This document shows positions 24,151 to 35,200 of a stretch of DNA of 64,000 bases, piece after piece. Origin of the DNA: Timema cristinae (Eukaryota > Arthropoda > Insecta > Phasmatodea > Timematidae); contig JBCFYV010000935.1 in assembly GCA_039000515.1 (NCBI GenBank), positions 62,227,604 to 62,291,603 of the forward strand, in the 5' to 3' direction. The translations under genes were made by a program, and so were the position numbers. Under the pieces are notes generated by a model. That model had not been told where the DNA came from and did not search any database. It was given only the letters and a program-made list of their open reading frames with translations. Within the stretch, counting starts at the first letter, position 1. Each line of letters starts with the position of its first letter.

Positions 24151-24159
24151 TGTTTTAAA

Positions 24160-25250
24160 AATGAGATTGCCCAATGGCTAAATAATTTTATAATAAAGGA
24201 AATTGATGAAACTAAAGAAAGAGGGAAACTAAACTACTAAGAGTAAATTTGATGAAAAAGCCCACCAATCCCCAATAATACCTCCACTACTAGAAGAGAC
24301 ATCCTTCATACACAAAAAGGTCTCTACCATTCAGTCTTGCCACCTGAGCCAAACAGATATGATCAGAACCCGATGATTTAACTGAATATTGTAAACAACT
24401 CTCCACAGATTTCCAAGACAGAGGTAACCCCAAGCCTTTAATAGACAACCAGATCTCCAGAGCACTCTCCAGGGATGAATATGCCCCTCCAAAAAAATTT
24501 GAGGACATCCCTCTCATAAAATACCATCCTGGTCTACAACGTATCAACACCATCCTTAAAGAAGCATCGTTTTGACACAAACCACAAAAACCCAGTCAAG
24601 ATTATACCCATCCTTGCTGGTACCCACATCCAGCACTTTCAAACCTGATACACCACCAAAATATTAAGAACATTTCTCAAACAGTTCTCAGGACAGTGGG
24701 AACTGGCCCACCAATGGATTATCACCAGGTCTCAACAGAAGATAGTTTCTTTCTTTATGTAAGATTAACATTTTCCAAATTATTATAATTTAAAAATATT
24801 TTTTTATTATCATTATTATTATATTATCATTATTATATTATTATTATTATTTTAAATAGGTCTATATAAATATCAACCATAGCCAATGAATTTACCTTTA
24901 CTCCCAAAAACAGTTGGCACAATTTGTTTCTAACAGTTTAATTCAAAATTCAAAATGGAGTAATCCATTGTTTGTGTTATTTGTACTCTCTTCTTCTTTG
25001 TGTTTGATAAAGGCAACAATGCTGAAATATTATTATATTTGTGTTAAAATGTGTGTGTGACTATTTCTACTACAGAAGACAGAAGAAAGGAAGAAGATGT
25101 CACCTTTGTGCATTGGATTCTTCCCACATCTTTTCTCTTTCCCTTGGTGGGCTTTCTTCATCAAATTTACTCTTAGTAGTTTATTTTCCCGTTTTCTTTA
25201 GTTTTATCAATTTCCTTTACTATAAGTTTCAAAATATAAATAATGAGCAG
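24160..25250 (+). mobile_element. Penelope-like element fragment with inverted flanks
   Basis: At about 24370-24560 one plus frame reads like the end of a Penelope-type reverse transcriptase (G-N-P-K-P-L-I-D-N-Q-I, R-A-L-S-R, Y-H-P-G-L). A segment of about 85 bp at 24180-24270 recurs inverted at 25148-25235. Penelope-like elements often carry rearranged terminal repeats of this kind. The coding part is truncated and has stops. Confidence 0.5.
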
Positions 25251-25341
25251 GTCTAGGATTTTTTATGACAAGTCATCTTTGTTTTTGGCACATCACAGTC
25301 ACTGCTCATTATTTATATAATAATATATCTAGACTACCGTT

Positions 25342-25545
25342 TCAATGGCCGAACGGTCTAAGGCGTCATTCTCGTGCTAGTCTAGCCTTCTGATGGCAGG
25401 GAGATCAGCGTTCGAATCCAGATCCGGTAAACTGAGGGTGTTTTTATCTGAATGGTTTCCGACTCTCCTTACTTGCACATGCGGGTAGATTACCTCTAAA
25501 ATTCTTCCTTCCTCATCCCTAACCCATTAGAATAATTATCATATA
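25342..25545 (+). repeat. SINE A copy, 3' truncated
   Basis: It has the tRNA-Leu/Ser-like head (ATGGCCGAACGGTCTAAGG, GTTCGAATCC) and the usual body, and is cut short where a SINE B begins near 25555. Confidence 0.75.
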
Positions 25546-25549
25546 TGTG

Positions 25550-25850
25550 TACAACCTGGAGGGTCCGGGGTTCAATCCTCGGTCCCGGCACAGATTTATC
25601 TGATTGCCAAACCCTTCCTTCACCTCTGACAAGACGTGTATTAATCGTAACTTGTGAATGTGTGGCATGCCAGGTCTCCACCGTGGTTCGGATTCCACGT
25701 TAAACTTTAGGTCCTCCAATTCATCTCACAATCACCCTACCATTACACATTAGCGTAAGTGCGTATAACCCGAACGGGTAGTAAGACGTGGTGCAAATAA
25801 TAATAATAATAATAATACAACCTGGACAGGTAGTAAGACATGGGGATAAA
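25550..25850 (+). repeat. SINE B copy, 5' truncated
   Basis: It starts inside the tRNA-like head at box B (GGTTCAATCC). It contains the GACAAGACGTGTATTAATC body and the tail CCCGAACGGGTAGTAAGACG, and ends in an (AAT)n run at about 25798-25815. Confidence 0.75.
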
Positions 25851-26011
25851 AAAAACTCTATACATATCTATACAAGTCTACATTAATGAGATGTGAGCGA
25901 CATGAAACAAACCCAGTCCGAATACTGGTTTATTACAAATGAAATGGTTGGGACCAGGTCACCTGACCGCAATAAGAGCACTCACCTCGTGAATAAGTAC
26001 TTCTGATCCTA

Positions 26012-26242
26012 TTACAGGTCGAGGTACATGACTTTGGTAGCAGTGACAGCCCCGCAGAAGCTGAGGAACGAAGCTACGGCCACGACTGCGGTGGTCGTTT
26101 CTACGGCGCTGATGATGTAACCCATGAACATGGAAAGTATGAACTGGGCCAGGAACACCATGCTGCTCACTATGGCGACGTCTGTGCCCAGACCTCGGAG
26201 CTGTGTGGCTCGTATGGCCTCACCTGTGCTGCTCACCTCGAA
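26012..26242 (-). CDS. SLC45-like terminal exon
   Basis: 77 codons including TAA at 26012-26014. L-R-G-L-G-T-D-V-A-I-V-S-S-M-V-F-L-A-Q-F and the final V-M-Y-L-D-L are typical of the family C-terminus, with the last two helices. The acceptor is TTATCTTAG. Intron end and first 15 exon bases together form the edge of the adjoining 46-bp satellite unit. Confidence 0.9.
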   Translation of the reverse strand, partial: FEVSSTGEAIRATQLRGLGTDVAIVSSMVFLAQFILSMFMGYIISAVETTTAVVAVASFLSFCGAVTATKVMYLDL

Positions 26243-29200
26243 CTAAGATAACACATTACACTTGGAACAACTTGCTGCTCACCTCGAACTAAGATAACAC
26301 ATTACACTTGGAACAACTTGCTGCTCACCTCGAAATAAGATAACACATCACACTTGGAACAACTTGCTGCTCACCTCGAAATAAGATAACACATCACACT
26401 TGGAACAACTTGCTGCTCACCTCGAACTAAGATAACACATTATACTTGGAACAACTTGCTGCTCACCTCGAACTAAGATAACACATTACACTTGGAACAA
26501 CTTGCTGCTCACCTCGAACTAAGATAACACATCACACTTGGAACAACTTGCTGCTCACCTCAAACTAAGATAACACATTACACTTGGAACAACTTTCTGC
26601 TCACCTCGAACTAAGATAACATATCACACTTGGAACAACTTGCTGCTCACCTCGAACTAAGATAACATATCACACTTGGAACAACTTGCTGCTCACCTCG
26701 AACTAAGATAACACATCACACTTGGAACAACTTGCTGCTCACATCGAACTAAGATAACATATCACACTTGGAACAACTTGCTGCTCACCTCGAACTAAGA
26801 TAACACATCACACTTGGAACAACTTGCTGCTCACCTTGAACTAAGATAACACATCACACTTGGAACAACTTGCTGCTCACCTCGAACTAAGATAACACAT
26901 TACACTTGGAACAACTTGCTACTCACCTCGAACTAAGATAACACATCACACTTGGAACAACTTGCTGCTCACCTCGAACTAAGATAACACATTACACTTG
27001 GAACAACTTTCTGCTCACCTCGAAATAAGATAACACATCACACTTGGAACAACTTGCTGCTCACCTCGAACTAAGATAACACATCATACTTGGAACAACT
27101 TGCTGCTCACCTCGAACTAAGATAACACATTACACTTGGAACAACTTGCTGCTCACCTCGAACTAAGATAACACATCACACTTGGAACAACTTGCTGCTC
27201 ACCTCGAACTAAGATAACATATCACACTTGGAACAACTTGCTGCTCACCTCGAACTAAGATAACACATCAATCACACTTGGAACAACTTGCTGCTCACCT
27301 CGAACTAAGATAACATATCAATCACACTTGGAACAACTTGCTGCTCACCTCGAACTAAGATAACACATCACACTTGGAACAACTTGCTGCTCACCTCGAA
27401 CTAAGATAACATATCACACTTGGAACAACTTGCTGCTCACCTCGAACTAAGATAACACATCACACTTGGAACAACTTGCTGCTCACCTCGAATTAAGATA
27501 ACATATCACACTTGGAACAACTTGCTGCTCACTATGGGCTCTCCTGTGCTGCTCAACTCGAACTCAACGGCACTACAAGACAGCAAAGTTGGCAATATAT
27601 GTTCCAGAGCAGGGGCCATGTAATGTGTCCACCCAAGTTGACAGCCAACAGTGCAATGCCACTCTGCTATCCCATTTACAGGTGCATACAATGCTAACTT
27701 TGACATCTCGTGACTGTGCTATTTGGTGTCACCGAAACCAAGTTTACTGCATGGAAATATATATAAAAACTTTAACTTATTTGGTATTTAACGTGCACAC
27801 TATGAACTGACTGATTATATCAGCATACGAGCTTTCTATGAGCGAGAGAAAAGTGCCTTACCAATCATTTCAGGAGAGGTATTTCTACAAACCATTCAAG
27901 GTTCTTTTACATGCCACAATCGAACATGGGACCAACGACTTTACTTCCACTTCCGAAAGAAGTTGTGCTATGGAATTTTAACTCTCACGAAAAATCTGTT
28001 GACCTCCACCGGGTTTGAACCCACGAGCATCGAGTCCTGAGGTGAGCACTCTACCTCAAGACTACCAAGGTGGACTATATGAAAAAGACCAATAGACCGA
28101 GATTTGAACCCTGATCTCCCTGTAATCAGCCCTTCAATCGAATGATAGAGTTATTGTGTTATTAGGCTAAGGCGTCACTCTTTCAATATACTGGACCGTC
28201 AATGAATGGGAGATTGGGTTTCAAATCAAGGTGGCTGTAGTGAGGGTGGTTTTTTACTAAATGGTTTTCTTTCACTCTCCCTCCACGCATATACATGGTA
28301 CACTTACTCTGTATTCAAACTTCTTAATCTTTTAACACAAAAGCCTAATTAATGCATATGACTGTAACCCGAACAGGTAACAAGATGCGGTGATAAATTA
28401 AAAAAATAATCTGTAGTCACTCGAAGTAAATATTTAATAAAATAAAGGTAAGTTAAGTACAACTAAGAACAATGAGTTAAACTTTCTTGTAACAACCAAA
28501 GAATCTTATTTATAAAAGCTAGTTTGACTCACACCTTTATGTTTATGGACTAGCCAAACATTAATAATTGTGATGGATTAAATAGCCAAGCTATTACATT
28601 TGTTAATTACAGTTATAGTTGCTTCTAAATACCATTTTCTTTAAATTATATGTGGCTATGGCTGTAACTAACCAATGTAATGGCTTATCTATTTAATACA
28701 TCGTGATACGCACATTCGTAAAGTTGTCATTACTATTGGCAACATAAAGCCCTCCCGAGTTGAAGGTGGCTGCATTATCTGATAGCTCGTGATCTTAATT
28801 GATCACACATATGTAGCTGACGATTTTAATACGTCCATCACAGACTCTGCCTTAAAATAAGAGTGAATAATGACCCTGGATACGGGACAATGCCTGTATA
28901 GCCCAGTGGTAAGAGAAATGGTGTACTAAACCAAAGGTCCAGGGTCGAGGTGTCATTATTCATTTCATAGAGAATGTTTATAATTGTACTTACATCTGTT
29001 ATTCCTACAGATGGAGCCGGAGTTGATAGCCATACAGATCATGCAAGAAGAGTGAATAATGACCCCTGCCTACAGGTACACGTATAGCACCTAGGATGAT
29101 GGTGACGGCCATCAGCATCATCCCCACAGAGTAGAACAACACCCCTCCTACATACACCTTCTTGGCCCTGAGAGAAAGATTGACAGTTGTCAGTGTCATG

Positions 29201-32200
29201 CCCACAGAGTAGAACAACACCCCTCCTACATACACCTTCTTGGCCCTGAGGAAAGATTGACAGTTGTCAGTGCATGCCTACAGAGTAGAACAACACCCCT
29301 CCTACATACACCTTCTTGGCCCTGAGGAAAGATTGACAGTTGTCGTGCATGCCCACAGAGTAGAACAACACCCCTCCTACATGCACTCTTGCCATGGAAA
29401 GATTGCGTTGGGACATGCAAGAGTAGAATACCCCCCTGAGACTCATGGATTGTGAAGTTACTTAGGAACATTGAATGCAAATATATTTAAATATGACTGA
29501 GGACCTCTTTTGAATGTGAACTATCTCTTTTCACGTTGCTAAAAATATCACCATTTTAAAATGAACATTGTTAGAAAAGTGACGAAGAAGTGTAAACTAA
29601 TTTTATATTACTATTATTGGTGGTTGTACACTATTGAATTTGTTTATTTACTTATTTGCAAATTATAATATTTTTTTAGTTTTAATTTACTCGCATAACC
29701 AAAAACACATTCACTGTTTAAAGAAGGTGTATAGCGCTGGGTCAGGGTTGGGAGCCCATGGGTTTGAGATTAATTCTCGCCCTTGTGGAGACACCCCTTG
29801 CTCGGACCTCTTTGGGATGTTCCTCGTCCGGTGATCCTGTGCCTTCTCGTGGTGCCCCCCAGGCAACGTCCAGAGGGTTTACACAATGGGAGGCTAAGTC
29901 TTTGTCAGGGTGTCTGTGTGGGAGAGAAGGGAGAGAAGCACCCTCTTTCCCTTACTCGCCACACACTAAGTGGCTGGTATCTTGTACCGTCCGGGGGAGC
30001 TGGTCAGACCACCTCCATTAGGTCCCCGTTGGGCTACTCGGTTCGAAAGTTCTCTTAGGGTGATCACTAAGGCTAGGTGTCTAACCTCTGAGGGCTCAAA
30101 CGGGGTGATTTAGTTAAAAGCCCTTTTAGGGTCATTCCTAAGATCGAGTTTTGACTCCTTGTAGGGTAGTCAAAGCCCTCCGAGTAGAGAACGACTCCAA
30201 GGTTCTGTCTTAACTACTTGACGCGGATGTCCAGCACTCACGGAAGGAGGAGCCATTCCTCCCGCAGATGTAAGCAGGCCAAGGCTGGGGAGAAAGGAGG
30301 AGGAGGGGAGTTTCTAGTGGTCAAGTGGTAACAGGCACTGGCCATCGGTTTCTAACTCTACCGCTGCGCGCGCTTACTTGCGTGGCTACGCTCAGAGGAC
30401 ACAGCCATGATGTGTTGTAGTAGCCTCGAAAGAGGTGTTTGTTCGCCAGATAATGGCTGATGGACCATATACGACAGGTGAACTCCTACTTTGAAAAGTC
30501 TCTGATTGTCTAGGGACATGTAGGTACCCTTACTGACTATTTATATAAAATATATTATGAACAATATTATGTTGTTTTTGAATATTTTTTTATATTGTGA
30601 GTAGTCTTTACTTTAATGTGATAACCTTTAAATAATTTTAAGACCCCACTTTTTTGAATTTGGGATAATACAAAACGTCAACAAATAAAACAATTTTGAG
30701 GTCGAAAATGTTCACGGTTACAATAATTTATCTATAAACGTTTGACTACATCAGCATGTATCAAACCGTACAGACCTGAACTTCTTGATGAGTCTCTCTA
30801 TGATGAGAGAATAGCAAGAGCAGGAGAGAGAATACATGGCCATTCCCCAACATCCGAACCTCACACCTTCTTCGTACAGTTCTCTGGACGGTGTGCCTGA
30901 TGCGGCCTGGGGAAATAAACAACACAACACACATTTACCACATTGAACACTTTATCTACTCTGATCTATGTCTATACTTCTCTTCCAGCCTGTACAATGT
31001 AGTTCAACACACACTTACACAGACTGTACATTAGGAATATCGCAAAACGCTGAGTGTATAATACCCACATCGCTTGCTCGAATGGTCTAAGGTGTCAATC
31101 TTGCAATAACTTTGACTGCCGATGACGGGGAAATCAGGGTTTGAATCCTGGATGGGCGTAATGTGGGTGGTTTTCCCCCTAAATAGTTTTTCACTCCCTT
31201 CCCCCCCTCACCCGCAAGAATATGCCGGTACATTTCCTTTAAATTCAACACTACTCATCTATAACCCATTAGCGTAGTTAGTAAAATATGTTTTACTACC
31301 TGTTCAGGTTGTATATGATGGTTACTGTAACGAGGCAGGGATGAGGAAGTAAGTATTTGAGACGTAATATACCTGGATTCGCGTGGATGGGGAGTGGGGA
31401 ACTATTGGTGGGAATAAAACATACTCAGTAGACCCAAACGGGGTTCGAACTCCGATCTCTTCATCATCAGTAGGTCAGTCAAACACGAGAGTGACGCCTT
31501 AAACCATTCAGCCAATGAAAGTAACTATCTGGCCTTGAGGAACAAGAAAGTTTGTGCCGCCCGAACGTAATCTCACCTTTTAAACCTTATAATATTTTCT
31601 AAAAATAAATTAATACATTTATTACCATCTTAGGAACATTGTAATCAACACAATTCAACACACGCAACAAACGGCCAATCCCCACTTACTTAGGGATTTA
31701 CTCACTCACTTGGCTGCGTTTGAACCCAAAAGGTAATGTCACATAATTAGAATCAGATGAAAGAGACGCCTGGACACAGGAATTGAACCCAGAACCCTTT
31801 GGTTTAGAGAGTAATAAACACTCTTCTTACCTCCGAGCTGTCCAGGTCCATCCCGTGCTCAGGGTCACTCTTCATTCTTTACCTAAGGCGTGAATCTATA
31901 CGGACGTGTGTGAGAGCGTAGGGATAATCTTGGACCTATCTGCAACCACACCCACAATGACGCGTTAGGTTTTTTGTTTTATTTTTAGCTATCAAAACAG
32001 TATATGAATCTTTCTGACTAATTAGTTGTTGAATATAGTTTGGACATAAATTAAGGCCTTGTTTGAAAAAAAAAAAATCACCGCTTCTTATCACCCGTTC
32101 GAGTTATACGTTTATATAATAATTACTTTAATGTGTTAGGGAATGAGGAAGGTTGAACTTAGAGGATGTGTACCCTCATTTGCGTCAAAGGAGAGTGAGG

Positions 32201-35200
32201 AAACAATTTAGAAATTAAAACACCCTCGTTTCACCTGAGTTCCTTGGCTGCAGTTGAGTTGCGGTCGTACGAATTGTCTACCTCTAAAGACAGTTGAGTT
32301 TCGGCCGCACGAGTTGTTTACCTCTAAAGAGACAGTTGAGTTTGCGGCCACACGAGTTGTTTACCTCTAAAGAGACTAGTTAGAGTTCTTGCGGGCGCCG
32401 CACGAGTTGTTTACCTCTACAGAGACAGTTGAGTTGCGGTCGTACGAGTTGCTTACCTCTAAAGAGACAGTTGAGTTGCGGCCCCACATTTTTAGAGCCA
32501 CGAATGAATTGCGGTCCGGGCTGTTGACCTAACCTAACCTAACTTAACAAACATTCAGATTTTTGCCAAAATCATTGAACGACAAGAACTGAGGACGTTT
32601 GGATATAACGAGTGATTTCGACATGAGACGATGATAATTTCTATCTGGAATTTAAGACAGCATGACAGAAAGCACTCTCCTATTTAGGTGGACGCAACTC
32701 ACACCTCTCTCAAGTGAGTGAACCGCAACTCGTACACGATTTCAAGATTTGGCCGTAACTCACCTGCACAGGTTTTGTTCTCTCTCCCACCTCAATGAAT
32801 GTTGTATATTTGTACCTGAGGGTTTCCCCGGAAAACCTCCTCCCCCACATAGTCTGTGAAGTAGAGAGAGTAGCACACGTGGGCCATCCAACAGAACAGG
32901 TTGGAGAGACACAGGATCCGTAGAGAGCTCGGCATGTACACGATAGACAGCAGGTATTGGCCCAGAGAGGGCTCAGAGGTCGAAGGCCCCAACGTCAGCA
33001 TCGGGGACGAGGGGATGTCCTGAAAGAAAACAAGGACAAACTACAAGTACATGATAGACAGCAGGTATTGGCCCAGAGAGGGCTCAGAGGTTGAATGCCC
33101 CAACGTCAGTATCGGGGACGAGGGGATGTCCTGAAAGAAAACAAGGACAAACTACAAGTACACGATAGACAGCAGGTATTGGCCCAGAGAGGGCTCAGAG
33201 GTTGAATGCCCCAACGTCAGTATCGGGGACGAGGGGATGTCCTTAAAGAAAACAAGGACAAACTACAAGTACACGATAGACAGCAGGTATTGGCCCAGAG
33301 AGGGCTCAGAGGTTGAATGCCCAACGTCAGTATCGGGGATGAGGGGATGTCCTGAAAGAAAACAAGGACAAACTACATCGGTTTAGGTCGACAAGAAGTA
33401 GGCTCCAGGGGAGCCCACCATTATCTCTCTTTCCTTTACTATCTCCTCTTATGCTCCGTTCTATTTTCTGACCCTCATCTCTCTTTCCATATCCCTTACT
33501 ACCCCCCTAAACTCCTTTCTATGTCCTCTTTCACTTTCAATCATCTTCGCTACTTTTTCCTCTTTATCTTTTTTATCCTCATACCTCTACATCCATTGCT
33601 ATATTAGGGGCGTGGGAAGGTTCAAAATGTCCAAGTCTTAAGGTCAAATAATCCTTTTAGATATCCAGAGTAGCCTTCACATCTTTGAAAAAGTTTCGAA
33701 AGAAGAAGAAAATTTCTATGTATTATGAAGAGATTTGAAAAATCTCTTTAATTTGACATATTTCGATAATTTCTAGAACAGATACTAGACAGCTATTTTA
33801 ACACCGACAATTGATTAATTACATTTATAACGCATGCACGAATACAATCAGATACATCAGAATAAAGGAATATGAAGAGTTGGGTTGGGGGGAGGGGGTC
33901 CAATTTTAACTCCTCGAGTTGGTCCTGCCATCTGTTAGACAATCATGAAACCTTTATAACGCACTTTATATCACGGTTAAAAGAGGTCTCTGGCATATTT
34001 AAATTAATTAAACAATATTTGCTGAGGTCCTTATGGAGTTTGAGATATAAAAACTGTTGTCCTGAAAAATATGTGTAATTTGACTTTCCTCCTTTTTCCC
34101 TTGTACCTTTTATAATTATGTGATTTGGTTTTTTCCCCCTTCTCTAAACTATCCATCTTATAAAAACTACAACAGAAGATAATAACGTTTAAAATCTCTC
34201 GAATATGATCATAAAGTATGGAAAACAAAATCTTAATGTCAATATCGGTTTTATGAGACGAACTCAGGATTGTGATATCCTCGCCATTATTGCAACTCAA
34301 AATATTGGTAAGATGGTTTTTTACCTTCCCTGGGGGAGAGTTGATGAAAGAAGTTTCCGTTATGGGGTGTTTTGGGTAGCCCTCGTCGAACCCAAAATTG
34401 ACGTAGCCATTGTCGACACCGTTCTTTCCTTCAATCAGTCGATATTCACTTTTGTTTGGCGCAGTTACCTAGAAGGTAAAATATGTACACTTTTATGTTT
34501 AACAGTTGTAAAGTTTTATGCCAAGAGATACTTGAGGTATATCACCTCTCGAATGATTGTTTACTCATCCCAACAACATTATAGTAATTATCATATAGGC
34601 TATGCGTATAACCTAAAACCTGCTTCAGTGGCCGTATGGTATAAGGCGTCACTTTCGTCAAAAGACTAGACTGCCGATGACAGGGAGATTGGGATTATAA
34701 TCCCACTTGAAATTACTGAAAGTAGTTTTCCATAAATGGTTTTACACTCTCCCTCCACGCAAATGATGGTGAAGATCCATTCTGCCTGTCATAATATTCA
34801 AACCGTTTAATGCAGTCGTCAAGCCACTTTCATTCTCAACCATTAATACGACATAATCTGCTAATAGCAGAACTCTCACATCTACAATGTCCATTTGTAC
34901 ACCAACCACTTCCACACAAGCATCCCTCATACACATATCCATGAAAATATTAAACAACTAAGGAGACATAACACAAGCTTGTCTCACACCCTGTTTAGTG
35001 TCAAACCATCCGCTCAAAGCTACATCCACCCTAACACACGCCTTACTTCCATCATACACCGTCTTAATTGCATTTACTAACCATGCATCCACACCATATT
35101 ATCTCAGAATATTCAATAAAACACTTCTATTCACACGATCATACGCTTTCTTCAGATCAACAAATGCACAATGAACTTTTTTTTTTCCCTTCCTGCCATA

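Noticed and set aside
26243..27532. CRISPR-like regular array
   Set aside because: Units are contiguous 46-bp repeats with no unique spacers, in a eukaryotic intron. It is a satellite.
32525..32550. Telomeric CCTAA repeat
   Set aside because: Only about three to four units, some imperfect. Too short to mean more than chance or a minor fragment.
34205..34669. Plus-strand open frame of about 154 codons
   Set aside because: It overlaps the minus-strand SLC45-like exon 7 with consensus splice sites and continues into a SINE head.
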